From Actinobacteria bacterium IMCC25003 (lineage in GTDB: Bacteria; Actinomycetota; Actinomycetes; Nanopelagicales; Nanopelagicaceae), in NCBI GenBank assembly GCA_002284855.1, contig CP015603.1, positions 310,001-374,000 on the forward strand: a DNA stretch of 64,000 nucleotides. The letters are read 5' to 3'. The notes beneath the pieces are model-generated. The model was not told the origin of the DNA, searched no databases, and was given only the letters and a program-made list of their open reading frames with translations. Numbering within the stretch: the stretch's first letter is position 1; every line of letters starts with the position of its first letter. Both the position numbers and the translations under genes were made by a program. Below, one piece after another: positions 41,568-50,984 of the stretch.

Positions 41568-42770
41568 ATGCGCCGCAGAAAGTCCTTACTGAGTCTTGCA
41601 ATCATTGCCAGTCTCTCTCTTGCGGCTACCCCTGCCATCGCGAAGCCAAAACCCACTCTTGCTGAGATTGAAGCTGCCAAGCAGGCAGAAGCTGCGAAGA
41701 AAGCTGCAGCCGATGCAGCTGCCAAAAAGTTAGCTGCGGCAAACCTCACCCTGAAACAACTCACTGCTCGAGCCAATGCAGCACGTGCGCTCTATCTCAA
41801 GGCAAAGAAAGAGTTGGATGTTGCAACAGCGCAAGCGGTAGCTGCTGCAAAGCACGCAGCTGAAACTGCGGCAGCGGTAGAAGAGGCACATCGTGTAATC
41901 GGAAAACTAGCTGCCAACGCCTACATCTTGGGTGGAAGTATGAGCGATATTCAACCATTACTCAGTTCCAATGGCCCACAGGATTTAGTTGATCAACTTT
42001 CCACTCTCAATACTTTAGGTGAGAGAAATACAACTGCGCTTGAAAGATATAAAGCGGCGGAAATTGTTGCGAAGGCGGCAAAGAAGAAAGCAGATGAAGC
42101 TAAAGCTGTTCAAGAGGTTGCAACTGCAAAAGTTGCAGCGACTAAGAAGATTGCAGATGAAGCACAAGCCTTGCAGCAAAAAGAGGTAGATAAACTTCGC
42201 GCAGTTCAGGATAAGTTGATTAAAGAACTTGCAAGTGCACGCAACGTTCGCGTCACTCTCGAACAGCAACGCCAATTAGCGCTCCTTGAAGAGAGCCAAG
42301 CAAATACTGCTGCGACAACTATTAACCAGGCCAAAGTCTGGCCTGATCGTGGGTTCCAGGGTCGCTCAACTATTCGCACCACCGAGGCGCAGCGACTTGA
42401 AGCTGTGGCATTTGCGAAGAAGCAGGTTCTCGCTCGCAAGCCTTACATTTGGGGAACACAAGGTCCAAACTCTTTCGACTGTTCCGGTCTTGTCTTTGCA
42501 GCCTACAGATCTGCCGGACTTGGATGGCCAAATTGGGACCGCCTCAACTCAGCGCTCTACGCGGGTTATACGAAGCATGTTTCACTGACTGAGCTACAAC
42601 CTGGCGATCTTCTCTTCTATTCATATAAGGGAACAATCTCAACTATTCACCACATCACCATCTATGCGGGCGGAGGAATGATGTGGGAAGCAAACTCAAA
42701 GGGCAAAGGCCTGCTCTACTCAAATATCTACAGCGTTAAGGGGCTTATGCCATTCGGTGGTCGGGTCTAA
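41568..42770 (+). CDS. NlpC/P60 peptidoglycan hydrolase with coiled-coil N-terminus
   Basis: A 400-aa exported cell-wall hydrolase of the RipA type. Signal peptide about 1-25, then a long Ala/Lys/Glu-rich coiled coil (about 32-250), then a C-terminal NlpC/P60 domain with catalytic Cys305 (NSFDCSGLVF) and His362 (HHITIYAG); a third polar residue is probably in WEANS. Such enzymes cut the D-Glu-mDAP bond in stem peptides, usually at division, and the coiled coil keeps them inactive or targets them. Its TAA stop is part of the tilS -10. Confidence 0.9.
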   Translation: MRRRKSLLSLAIIASLSLAATPAIAKPKPTLAEIEAAKQAEAAKKAAADAAAKKLAAANLTLKQLTARANAARALYLKAKKELDVATAQAVAAAKHAAETAAAVEEAHRVIGKLAANAYILGGSMSDIQPLLSSNGPQDLVDQLSTLNTLGERNTTALERYKAAEIVAKAAKKKADEAKAVQEVATAKVAATKKIADEAQALQQKEVDKLRAVQDKLIKELASARNVRVTLEQQRQLALLEESQANTAATTINQAKVWPDRGFQGRSTIRTTEAQRLEAVAFAKKQVLARKPYIWGTQGPNSFDCSGLVFAAYRSAGLGWPNWDRLNSALYAGYTKHVSLTELQPGDLLFYSYKGTISTIHHITIYAGGGMMWEANSKGKGLLYSNIYSVKGLMPFGGRV

Positions 42771-42773
42771 CCT
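42768..42773 (+). promoter_or_regulatory. -10 of tilS, fused to a stop codon
   Basis: TAACCT; the first three bases are the TAA stop of the NlpC/P60 gene. Six bases (TCACCT) separate it from tilS ATG 42780. A weak TTATGC sits 17 bp upstream (42745-42750). Confidence 0.55.
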
Positions 42774-42779
42774 TCACCT

Positions 42780-43742
42780 ATGACAGATGCCATCGTTGCA
42801 ATTCGCAACGCTGTAAAACCACACCTAGCACGCCTTGAAGCAGGCGACAAAGTTCTGGTTGCCGTTTCAGGTGGCGCTGATTCTTTAGCGCTTGCATCTG
42901 CAATTCTGAAAGAGTCAGAAGAGTTTGCAATCACTCCCATCGCCGTCACGGTTGATCACCAATTACAAAGCGGCTCGGGTGCACAAGCTGAAAAAGTTGA
43001 GAAGCAATTGAAAGAGATGGGTTATGGCAAAGTCATTTGTAAAAAAGTTGTGGTCACTACTGAGTCCGGCCTCGAAGCTGGCGCTCGTGATGCACGCTAT
43101 CAAGCTCTTAGTGCGTGCGCTGCGGAAGAGAAGGCAACAAAAGTCTTCTTAGGTCATACCCGCGATGATCAAGCTGAAACAGTTTTATTAGGACTTGCGC
43201 GCGGATCCGGAACACGTTCTTTATCTGGAATGGCAATTGAGAATGGAATTTATCTTCGCCCACTTCTTCACATCACTCGAGATGAAACGGTTGCAGCATG
43301 TAAAGAGATTGGCGTTGAACCGTGGAATGATCCACATAACGGAAATACGGAATTTTCACGGGTGAGAGTTCGCACCGAAGTTCTTCCAATCATGGAAGAG
43401 AAACTTGGCCCGGGTATTGCAGCAGCGCTTTCGCGGAGCGCATCAATTTTGCGCGATGATGCCGATGCCCTCGATGAGATTGCGCAACGAGAAATCTCAC
43501 GATTTGACCTGACAAATCTTGGCTGCGAAGAGTTAGCGGCTCTGCCACGGGCTATCCGCTCTCGGGTCTTGCGGGCTGCTATCTATGCTGCAGGAGCCCC
43601 GACAGGCGCAATTACCGCCGATCACCTCACTGCAGTTGAGGCGCTGGTCACTTCTTGGCGTGGTCAGGGAGCTCTCAGCCTTCCTGGTGGTGTGAAGGTT
43701 GAGCGAATTTCGGGCAGACTTTCGCTCTTAGCCCAGCCTTAA
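42780..43742 (+). CDS. tilS: tRNA(Ile)-lysidine synthase
   Basis: Converts C34 of tRNA-Ile(CAU) to lysidine so that it reads AUA. The 320-aa protein has the PP-loop ATP site AVSGGADSLALA near residue 31 and the catalytic HTRDDQAETVLLGLARGSG region. It ends after a short TilS substrate domain, as in other actinobacteria, without the longer C-terminal domain of E. coli TilS. tilS-hpt-ftsH is a widely conserved order. The hpt gene begins 19 bases later. Confidence 0.94.
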   Translation: MTDAIVAIRNAVKPHLARLEAGDKVLVAVSGGADSLALASAILKESEEFAITPIAVTVDHQLQSGSGAQAEKVEKQLKEMGYGKVICKKVVVTTESGLEAGARDARYQALSACAAEEKATKVFLGHTRDDQAETVLLGLARGSGTRSLSGMAIENGIYLRPLLHITRDETVAACKEIGVEPWNDPHNGNTEFSRVRVRTEVLPIMEEKLGPGIAAALSRSASILRDDADALDEIAQREISRFDLTNLGCEELAALPRAIRSRVLRAAIYAAGAPTGAITADHLTAVEALVTSWRGQGALSLPGGVKVERISGRLSLLAQP

Positions 43743-43761
43743 ATACCAAGGAGCAGACCAC

Positions 43762-44313
43762 GTGGATTTAGCAGCAGTCGGAACCGATGTTGAAAAGGTA
43801 ATTGCAACTGAAGAAGAGCTGAGTGCAAAGATTGCAGAACTCGCAGCTCGCGTCGATGCAGATTACAAAGATAAAAACGTTCTTCTCGTTGGTGTTCTTA
43901 AGGGCGCAATCATGGCGATGGCCGATCTCACTCGTGCGATGCAGACACATATCGAGATGGATTGGATGGCAGTCTCTTCATACGGTTCAGGAACTAAATC
44001 AAGCGGCGTAGTTCGAATCCTCAAAGATCTCGATCGCGACATCACTGGTCGCCACGTTCTGATTGTCGAAGATATAGTTGACACCGGTTTGACTCTCTCT
44101 TGGCTTAAATCAAATCTTTACTCACGTGGTGCTGCATCTGTTGAAATTCTTGCCATCCTTCGCAAGCCAGAGGCAGCGAAGGTAGAAGTTGATGTGAAGT
44201 ACGTCGGCTTCGATATTCCGAAAGAGTTTGTCGTCGGCTACGGACTCGACTTCGATGAGAAGTACCGCAACCTTTCATTTATCGGTGTGCTCGCTAAGCA
44301 CATGTACTCGTAA
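43762..44313 (+). CDS. hpt: Hypoxanthine phosphoribosyltransferase
   Basis: Salvages hypoxanthine (and usually guanine) with PRPP. The 183-aa protein has the PRPP loop VLIVEDIVDTGLTLS, the flexible-loop region MAVSSYGSGTKSSG, and the purine-binding KYVGFDIPKEFVVGYGLDFDE near the end. Start is GTG 43762, preceded by AAGGAG (43748-43753). Short gap (8 bases) to ftsH. Complements the de novo purine cluster found earlier in the window. Confidence 0.95.
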   Translation: MDLAAVGTDVEKVIATEEELSAKIAELAARVDADYKDKNVLLVGVLKGAIMAMADLTRAMQTHIEMDWMAVSSYGSGTKSSGVVRILKDLDRDITGRHVLIVEDIVDTGLTLSWLKSNLYSRGAASVEILAILRKPEAAKVEVDVKYVGFDIPKEFVVGYGLDFDEKYRNLSFIGVLAKHMYS

Positions 44314-44321
44314 GGAACCTC

Positions 44322-46391
44322 ATGTCTTCAAATAACCCCATGAAGAAGAACCCGCTCAATAAATTGAAGAAGGCTGCAAAGCCAGCGGAAAATGCAGGTA
44401 GCAAGAAAGCGCCACAGACTCGGTCACAGAAGATTTTCCGCGGACCGCTTTTCTGGATCATCGTCGCAATCTTCGGCGTCACTATCTTTGGTCAGATCAC
44501 CAATGCAGCCAATCGCTATACCGAGATCAAGACTTCTCAAGCAGTCGATGCGATTTCAAAGTCACAGGTTGAATCAGCGGTTCTTGTTGATAAATCACAG
44601 AAGATCCGCCTCATCCTTTCGGGCGGAAATACGATTAAAGGCTCTACAAAGGTTGAAGCATCCTATGTAGCTCGCCAAGAACCAACCCTGGTTGATGCTC
44701 TGACAGCAAATCCACCTGTAAAGGGCTGGACTGTTGATGTTCCAACACAATCATTCTTAACATCGTTCTTCTTTACCTTCGGGCCAATTCTCATTATTGG
44801 TCTTTTGTTCTTCCTCATGATGAGCAACGCACAAGGCGGCAATCGCGTCTTCTCATTTGGAAAATCACGCGCGAAGTTACAGAACCCTGATGTCCCACAA
44901 AATACATTTGATGATGTTGCAGGAGCTGATGAGGCAATTGCCGAGTTAGAGGAGATTAAAGATTTCCTTGCAGATCCAGCAAAGTACGCGCTACTCGGAG
45001 CAAAGATTCCAAAGGGAGTGCTTCTCTACGGCCCTCCAGGAACAGGTAAGACACTACTTGCGCGCGCTGTTGCAGGAGAAGCAAAGGTTCCGTTCTACTC
45101 CATTTCAGGTTCAGACTTTGTAGAAATGTTTGTCGGAGTTGGTGCAGCACGTGTGCGCGACCTCTTCAATCAAGCAAAGGCCAATTCACCTGCAATCGTC
45201 TTTGTTGATGAAATCGATGCTGTCGGTCGTCAACGTGGTGCAGGAATGGGTGGCGGTCACGACGAACGCGAACAGACACTGAACCAACTTCTTGTCGAGA
45301 TGGATGGCTTTGAAGCTAACGGCCAGGTCATTTTGATTGCAGCAACGAACCGTCCCGATGTTCTCGATCCAGCGCTTCTTCGCCCTGGTCGATTCGATCG
45401 TCAGATTCCAGTTGAGCGCCCTGATCTCAAGGGTCGCGAAGATATTCTCAAAGTCCATGCGAAGGGCAAGCCAATCGCTAAGGATGTAGAACTCGTTGCA
45501 TATGCGCGTCGCACACCAGGATTTACTGGCGCAGATTTAGCAAATGTTCTCAACGAAGCAGCGCTACTCACTGCTCGCGAAGGCGAAAAGTCGATTACTA
45601 AATCACAGATTGATGAAGCAATTGATCGTGTGATGGCTGGCCCACAACGTAAATCACGCCTTATGTCCGAAGAAGAGCGTCGCGTCACTGCCTATCACGA
45701 AGCTGGCCACGCACTTGTTGCGCATGCCCTTCCACACACTGATCCTGTTCATAAAATCACCATCATGCCGCGCGGTCGCGCACTTGGTTACACAATGGTT
45801 CTTCCTGATGAAGATAAGTACTCAACAACTCGCAACCAACTCCTTGATCAATTGGCATATTCATTGGGTGGGCGTGCTGCTGAAGAATTAATCTTCCACG
45901 ATCCTTCAACGGGTGCATCTAATGACATCGAAAAGGCGACTGCGCTAGCTCGCGCGATGGTTACTCAATACGGAATGACTGAAGCGATTGGCGCCATCAA
46001 ACTTGGTACAGATGCATCAGAACCATTTATGGGTCGCGATTACGGACATCAACGCGATTACTCCGAAAATGTTGCAGCAATTGTCGATGCTGAAATCCGT
46101 AAGTTGATTGAGAAGGCGCATCAAGAGGCATACGACATCCTCGAAGCGAACCGCACAATCCTCGATGAGATGGTCCTTCAGCTTCTTGAGAAAGAGACTC
46201 TCAACAAAGAAGAGATCGCTGAAATCTTTACAAAGGTGAAGTCATGGCCAAACCGTCCAGCATGGACAGGTTCTGCAACTCGACTTCCATCTGCACAGCC
46301 ACCTGTCGATATTCCAGAACGCGTTGTACCTGCAGCAACTGATGCGCCTCGTAAGACTCGTCGCGTAAAGAAAGCAACGTCGAGTGACTGA
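44322..46391 (+). CDS. ftsH: ATP-dependent zinc metalloprotease FtsH
   Basis: Membrane-anchored AAA+ protease degrading misfolded or regulatory membrane proteins. The 689-aa product has an N-terminal basic stretch, a first membrane helix at about 43-60, a periplasmic domain, a second helix at 148-168, Walker A GPPGTGKT (237-244), Walker [10 protein letters not shown], the second region of homology [20 protein letters not shown], and the zinc site His459-Glu-Ala-Gly-His463. The C-terminal tail is basic and Pro-rich. Overlaps folE by 8 bases. Confidence 0.97.
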   Translation: MSSNNPMKKNPLNKLKKAAKPAENAGSKKAPQTRSQKIFRGPLFWIIVAIFGVTIFGQITNAANRYTEIKTSQAVDAISKSQVESAVLVDKSQKIRLILSGGNTIKGSTKVEASYVARQEPTLVDALTANPPVKGWTVDVPTQSFLTSFFFTFGPILIIGLLFFLMMSNAQGGNRVFSFGKSRAKLQNPDVPQNTFDDVAGADEAIAELEEIKDFLADPAKYALLGAKIPKGVLLYGPPGTGKTLLARAVAGEAKVPFYSISGSDFVEMFVGVGAARVRDLFNQAKANSPAIVFVDEIDAVGRQRGAGMGGGHDEREQTLNQLLVEMDGFEANGQVILIAATNRPDVLDPALLRPGRFDRQIPVERPDLKGREDILKVHAKGKPIAKDVELVAYARRTPGFTGADLANVLNEAALLTAREGEKSITKSQIDEAIDRVMAGPQRKSRLMSEEERRVTAYHEAGHALVAHALPHTDPVHKITIMPRGRALGYTMVLPDEDKYSTTRNQLLDQLAYSLGGRAAEELIFHDPSTGASNDIEKATALARAMVTQYGMTEAIGAIKLGTDASEPFMGRDYGHQRDYSENVAAIVDAEIRKLIEKAHQEAYDILEANRTILDEMVLQLLEKETLNKEEIAEIFTKVKSWPNRPAWTGSATRLPSAQPPVDIPERVVPAATDAPRKTRRVKKATSSD

Positions 46392-46995
46392 TATTTCCTC
46401 CGTATCTATGGGGCCAGATGATGGACGTGCTGCGCACCCATACGATCAGGAGCGCGCCGAAAAGGCAGTGCGCGAACTACTTCTTGCACTGGGTGAAGAT
46501 CCAGAACGTGAAGGCCTCAAAGAGACTCCAGCACGCGTTGCACGAGCTTTTAAAGAGAACTTCGAAGGGCTATGGCAGAAGCCAGAAGATGTCTTAACGA
46601 CAACTTTTGATATTGGCCACGAAGAGCTCGTCATCATTCGCGATATCGAAGTCTTTTCTCATTGCGAACACCACCTCACTCCATTCCATGGCGTTGCCCA
46701 TGTTGGCTATATTCCAAGTGGAAAGATCACCGGACTATCTAAAGTCGCACGACTTGTTGATCTCTTTGCTCGACGTCCACAAGTACAAGAACGTCTCACA
46801 ACTCAGATTGCTGATGCACTTGTAGAGATTCTTAAACCCATGGGAGTCATCGTCATCATCGATTGCGAACATCTCTGCATGTCTATGCGCGGTGTCCGTA
46901 AATCTCAGGCGCGTACAACAACATCAGCTGTACGTGGTGTCTTGCGCGATGCAACCACTCGCGCTGAAGCAATTAGCCTCATTACGAATCGATAA
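46384..46995 (+). CDS. folE: GTP cyclohydrolase I
   Basis: First enzyme of folate synthesis, converting GTP to dihydroneopterin triphosphate. The 203-aa protein carries the zinc and active-site block [41 protein letters not shown], and the C-terminal [12 protein letters not shown]. Start uncertain: GTG 46384 overlaps the ftsH stop, ATG 46408 would remove 8 residues; neither has a strong ribosome-binding site. Heads the run folE-folP-folB-folK, most of the pterin branch. Confidence 0.96.
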   Translation: MTDISSVSMGPDDGRAAHPYDQERAEKAVRELLLALGEDPEREGLKETPARVARAFKENFEGLWQKPEDVLTTTFDIGHEELVIIRDIEVFSHCEHHLTPFHGVAHVGYIPSGKITGLSKVARLVDLFARRPQVQERLTTQIADALVEILKPMGVIVIIDCEHLCMSMRGVRKSQARTTTSAVRGVLRDATTRAEAISLITNR

Positions 46996-47001
46996 TCAAC
47001 A

Positions 47002-47757
47002 ATGTTGGTGATGGGAATTCTCAACGTCACTCCTGATTCATTTGCTGATGGCGGACTTCACTTTGATGAATCGCTTGCAATTGCACATGGCCTTGAAATG
47101 ATTGAAGACGGCGTCGACATCATCGATATCGGTGGCGAATCAACGCGACCTGGTGCAGACCGTGTTCCCGAAGAAGAAGAGCAGGCACGAGTTATTCCTG
47201 TCATACGCGAACTTGCAAAGCAGAAGGTAGTTATCAGCGTCGACACAATGCGCGCATCGACTGCACACCTAGCCGTTGAAGCTGGGGCTTCTATTGTGAA
47301 CGATGTCAGCGGCGGAGCTGCAGATCCCGAGATGTTCTCAACTGTTGCTGCCCTTGGTTGCAAATACACCTTGATGCATTGGCGCGGACATTCAAAAGAT
47401 ATGAATTCAAAGGCGGTCTATAACGATGTCGTCGCAGATGTGATTCAAGAGATAACAATCCAACTAGATAAGGCTCTTGCTGCAGGAATTAAGCGAGAAA
47501 ATATCATCCTTGATCCAGGTATCGGCTTTGCCAAGGATGCTGAACATAATTGGGAGATCCTTCATCGCATCGATGAGTTTGTAGCGCTGGGCTATCCCGT
47601 ACTTATCGGCCACTCGCGAAAGCGTTTCTTAGGCGGAGATAGCCCTGATCAACGCGAAGAGGCGACCGTTCAAGTAACCCAATCACTTGTCAGTAAGGGA
47701 ATTTGGGGAGTTAGAGTTCACGGTGTGAAGGCGAATGTGAAGGCTATACGCCCATGA
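47002..47757 (+). CDS. folP: Dihydropteroate synthase
   Basis: Joins the pterin pyrophosphate to p-aminobenzoate; target of sulfonamides. The 251-aa TIM-barrel enzyme shows all main motifs: GILNVTPDSFADGG, DIIDIGGESTRPGA, SVDTMRASTAHLAVEAGA, LDPGIGFAKDAEHNW, IGHSRKRFLG, and the closing RVHGVKAN. Start ATG 47002 is 6 bases after folE and leaves the strand-1 motif at the very N-terminus, so the leader is minimal. Overlaps folB by 4 bases. Confidence 0.97.
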   Translation: MLVMGILNVTPDSFADGGLHFDESLAIAHGLEMIEDGVDIIDIGGESTRPGADRVPEEEEQARVIPVIRELAKQKVVISVDTMRASTAHLAVEAGASIVNDVSGGAADPEMFSTVAALGCKYTLMHWRGHSKDMNSKAVYNDVVADVIQEITIQLDKALAAGIKRENIILDPGIGFAKDAEHNWEILHRIDEFVALGYPVLIGHSRKRFLGGDSPDQREEATVQVTQSLVSKGIWGVRVHGVKANVKAIRP

Positions 47758-48110
47758 GTGATGTCATCACACTTAAGGGAATTTGGGGCTTTGGTTATCA
47801 CGGAGTCTTCGACCACGAAGCCAAGAACGGACAAGATTTCTTTGTAGACCTTGAGATTCATCTCGATCTATCTAAGGCAAGTGTGAGTGATGATTTACAC
47901 GACACTATCGATTACGGTGCTCTCGCTGATGTGGTTGTCGAAGAGATTACGGGTGAGAGAGTTCAACTCATCGAAAGACTTGCTGGACGCATTGCCGAAA
48001 GAATTAAGCAAGGCCATCCAGAAATTTCCAAGATTGCTGTGACAGTTCATAAACCAAAGGCACCAATCTCTGCACAAGCATCAGATATTTCGGTCACTAT
48101 CACTCGATGA
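47754..48110 (+). CDS. folB: Dihydroneopterin aldolase
   Basis: Cleaves dihydroneopterin to 6-hydroxymethyl-dihydropterin, between FolE and FolK. The 118-aa protein has the family start LKGIWGFGYHGVFDHEAKNGQ, the DTIDYGALADVV block and the catalytic-lysine end VTVHKPKAPI. Coupled by ATGA overlaps on both sides (folP and folK). Length is standard. Confidence 0.95.
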   Translation: MSDVITLKGIWGFGYHGVFDHEAKNGQDFFVDLEIHLDLSKASVSDDLHDTIDYGALADVVVEEITGERVQLIERLAGRIAERIKQGHPEISKIAVTVHKPKAPISAQASDISVTITR

Positions 48111-48553
48111 AAGCTGTCGTCGCACTCGGTGCCAATCTAGGAAATCCACAAGAACAGATGGATTTGGCGATAGCAATGTTAAAAGAAGCTACCGAAGTAA
48201 CTGCTATCTCTTCATATTATTTAACAAAACCTGTCGGGGGACCTGAGCAACCTGATTACATCAATGCTGTCTGCACACTCGAGAGTGATCTTCCAGCTTT
48301 GGATCTGCTCTCTCTACTTCACGGAATTGAGAAATCTCTTGGTCGCAAACGTCATGAAAAATGGGGTCCGCGCACAATTGATCTAGACCTCATTCAATAT
48401 GGCTCACTTCTGAGCAAGGCAGATGAACTTGAGTTACCGCATCCGCGTGCATATGAGCGTCGCTTCGTCTTAGAACCATGGCATGAGATTGAACCTGATG
48501 CAGTGCTGCTCACACACGGGAAAATCTCTGAGCTTTTGGAGCAACTGTCGTAA
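48107..48553 (+). CDS. folK: 6-Hydroxymethyl-dihydropterin pyrophosphokinase
   Basis: Transfers pyrophosphate from ATP to the pterin. The 148-aa product has ALGANLGNPQEQM at the start, then SSYYLTKPVGGPEQPDYINAV, and the signature KWGPRTIDLDLIQYG with the two metal-binding Asp residues, followed by PHPRAYERRFVLEPW. ATGA overlap with folB. A new promoter for panC begins inside its last codons. Confidence 0.96.
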   Translation: MKAVVALGANLGNPQEQMDLAIAMLKEATEVTAISSYYLTKPVGGPEQPDYINAVCTLESDLPALDLLSLLHGIEKSLGRKRHEKWGPRTIDLDLIQYGSLLSKADELELPHPRAYERRFVLEPWHEIEPDAVLLTHGKISELLEQLS

Positions 48554-48564
48554 GACCTTAGAAT
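48536..48564 (+). promoter_or_regulatory. Promoter of the panC-nadB-nadC-coaX operon
   Basis: TTGGAG (48536-48541), 17 bp, TAGAAT (48559-48564), then about 39 bases to panC ATG 48604, which has its own Shine-Dalgarno (GGACTGGAG). This is one of the few promoters in the window with a clear -35/-10 pair and a normal leader. The -35 lies in the end of folK. Confidence 0.6.
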
Positions 48565-48603
48565 TGGCGTACTGCCTGCCCGGTACCTGAAAGGACTGGA
48601 GCC

Positions 48604-49374
48604 ATGAAAGTAGTAACAAACGCTTCCGAGCTCCCTTCTGCCTGCGCCTTTGTACCCACAATGGGCGCACTCCATGCCGGCCATGCTTCGCTCTTTACTC
48701 TTGCAAAGAAATATAGCGAGAACGTCGTTGCAAGTATCTTTGTAAACCCACTCCAATTCGAAAATCAAGAAGATCTAGCTCAGTACCCACGCACTCCCGA
48801 TATTGATATTGAAATTGCAGCAGCAGCCGGAGTCACGCATCTCTGGCTTCCTTCGCAATCGGAGATCTACCCCCAGGGTTTTACAAAGCAATCTGCTGGA
48901 GCAATGGGAGATATCTACGAGGGAAAATCACGACCAGGTCACTTTGATGGAGTTCTCACGGTGGTTCGCCGTCTCTTTGATTTAGTCAATCCAAAGGTTG
49001 CAATATTTGGTGAGAAAGATTTTCAGCAGTTGCAGTTGATTAAGACAATCGCAGATAGCGTTGAAATTATTACTGCACCGACTATCCGCGAAAGTGATGG
49101 AGTTGCTCTCTCTTCACGCAATATTCGTTTATCAGCAGAGGGCCGAGTAGCTGCGTCGGTGATTTATCGAGCTCTTACTCAAGCAACAACAGAAGATGAA
49201 TTAAGAGCGGTGCTGGCGAGCGAATCTGCCTTTACTCTCGATTATGCAGATTTTATTGATGAGACAACATTTACTCACGCTCAAATGGATACTCAGAAGG
49301 TGAGAGCAGTAGTTGCTGGGTGGATAAATGGTGTTCGTTTGATTGACAATATGCCTATGGGAAATCGCGCATGA
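48604..49374 (+). CDS. panC: Pantothenate synthetase
   Basis: Condenses pantoate and beta-alanine with ATP to form pantothenate. The 256-aa protein has PTMGALHAGHASLF (HIGH-like motif), SIFVNPLQFENQEDL, the FDGVLTVVRRLFDLVNP block, GEKDFQQLQLI (KMSKS-like region is in LSSRNIRLS). It is about 25 residues shorter than E. coli PanC, mostly in the C-terminal domain. panB and panD are not adjacent. Overlaps nadB by 4 bases, tying pantothenate and NAD synthesis together. Confidence 0.95.
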   Translation: MKVVTNASELPSACAFVPTMGALHAGHASLFTLAKKYSENVVASIFVNPLQFENQEDLAQYPRTPDIDIEIAAAAGVTHLWLPSQSEIYPQGFTKQSAGAMGDIYEGKSRPGHFDGVLTVVRRLFDLVNPKVAIFGEKDFQQLQLIKTIADSVEIITAPTIRESDGVALSSRNIRLSAEGRVAASVIYRALTQATTEDELRAVLASESAFTLDYADFIDETTFTHAQMDTQKVRAVVAGWINGVRLIDNMPMGNRA

Positions 49375-50984
49375 AGCTTTTAGCACCAGCACCAGGCTGG
49401 ACAGCATCAGCCGATGTCATTGTGGTGGGATCTGGAATCGCCGGTCTCACAACCGCACTTCAATGCCGTACATATGGATTATCAGTATTACTCGTCACGA
49501 AAGCGAGAGTTGATGAAGGATCTACAAAGTGGGCGCAGGGCGGTATCGCGGCAGCACTTGGTGACGGAGATTCACCTGAAGCGCATGAGAAAGACACACT
49601 TGTAGCAGGCGCTGGTCTCTGTGATGTTGATGCAGTGCGTGTACTTGTGACCGAAGGTCCAGAAGCAGTTCGTAAATTAATTGAACGCGGCGCAATCTTC
49701 GATAAGGAAGATAGCGGTGAAATTGCTCTTACTCGCGAAGGCGGACATCTGCGTAATCGCATTCTGCATGCAGGTGGAGATGCAACGGGCGCTGAAGTTT
49801 CTCGTGCACTGCTTGCTGCAGTGCAGAACGACCCAGGAATTGAAGTGGTTGAACATGCACTCGTTCTTGATGCGTTAAAGAACGATATTGGCGAAGTCTG
49901 CGGAGTAACACTTCACGTCATCGGTGCAGGTAGCCGCGATGGAGTTGGTCGTGGTCTTGCTCGCGCTGTAGTTCTTGCAACCGGCGGACTCGGTCAGGTA
50001 TTTGCGCAGACAACCAATCCATCAGTCTCTACAGGTGACGGAGTTGCACTTGCGCTTCGAGCTGGTGCAAAAGTTGCTGACGTTGAATTTATTCAATTCC
50101 ATCCCACAGTTTTATGGCTCGGCGATAACTCTGAGGGACAGCAACCACTTATCAGTGAAGCTGTCCGCGGTGAAGGCGCATACCTTGTAGACGACAACGG
50201 CAAGCGCTTTATGCAAGAAATCCATCCCCTTGCCGAACTTGCACCGCGCGATGTCGTTGCAATCTCCATTATGCGCGTGATGAATCAAACGGGTGCGCAT
50301 CATGTCTGGCTTGATGTGCGCCATCTCGAAGGCTTTAAAGAACGTTTCCCAACTATTTATGCCTCATGTATTACTCATGGCATCGATCCACTCAAGGATT
50401 TGATTCCCGTTGCACCAGCATCTCACTATGCATCTGGGGGAGTTCGCGTTGATCTCAACGGGCGCACAAGCGTCAATGGCCTCTATGCATGCGGTGAAAC
50501 AGCGTGTTCTGGCGTTCATGGAGCTAACCGTCTTGCCTCCAACTCACTTCTCGAAGGTTTGGTATTCAGTGCTCGTATTGCCGCCGATATCGCCGAGAAT
50601 CTTCCTGAGAAGAGTGACCCTGTAGAAAATGCATCGCAAGCAATTTTGCTTGACCCCAAGGTGCGCCATGAAATTCAAATCAGCATGAGTCGCGGCGCTG
50701 GTGTGCTTCGTTCGTCAGATTCTCTCTTGAAGACAAGTTCGGATCTCACTCGCATTGAAGATAAGAAGAGCGCCGAGCCGTGCGTTGAAGCGTGGGAGAC
50801 CACAAACTTATTCCAGCTCGCCCAAGCAATTCTCAAAGCAGCGCTCATCCGACAAGAGACTCGTGGTTCGCACTGGCGTGAAGATTTCCCTGAAACAAGT
50901 GATCTCTGGAAGAAGCGCATCGTGCAACAACTGGATCAGAAGGGTTACTGGATGAGCGGATATCAGGAGGTTGGAAGCAAATGA
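49371..50984 (+). CDS. nadB: L-aspartate oxidase
   Basis: FAD enzyme oxidising aspartate to iminoaspartate, the first step of de novo NAD synthesis. The 537-aa protein has the FAD-binding VVGSGIAGLTTALQ near the start, STKWAQGGIAAALGDGDSPE, HFD-equivalent catalytic region REGGHLRNRILHAGG, and the C-terminal ACGETACSGVHGANRLASNSLLEG flavoprotein signature (GANRLASNSL). nadA is not present next to it. ATGA overlaps with panC and nadC. Confidence 0.96.
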   Translation: MKLLAPAPGWTASADVIVVGSGIAGLTTALQCRTYGLSVLLVTKARVDEGSTKWAQGGIAAALGDGDSPEAHEKDTLVAGAGLCDVDAVRVLVTEGPEAVRKLIERGAIFDKEDSGEIALTREGGHLRNRILHAGGDATGAEVSRALLAAVQNDPGIEVVEHALVLDALKNDIGEVCGVTLHVIGAGSRDGVGRGLARAVVLATGGLGQVFAQTTNPSVSTGDGVALALRAGAKVADVEFIQFHPTVLWLGDNSEGQQPLISEAVRGEGAYLVDDNGKRFMQEIHPLAELAPRDVVAISIMRVMNQTGAHHVWLDVRHLEGFKERFPTIYASCITHGIDPLKDLIPVAPASHYASGGVRVDLNGRTSVNGLYACGETACSGVHGANRLASNSLLEGLVFSARIAADIAENLPEKSDPVENASQAILLDPKVRHEIQISMSRGAGVLRSSDSLLKTSSDLTRIEDKKSAEPCVEAWETTNLFQLAQAILKAALIRQETRGSHWREDFPETSDLWKKRIVQQLDQKGYWMSGYQEVGSK

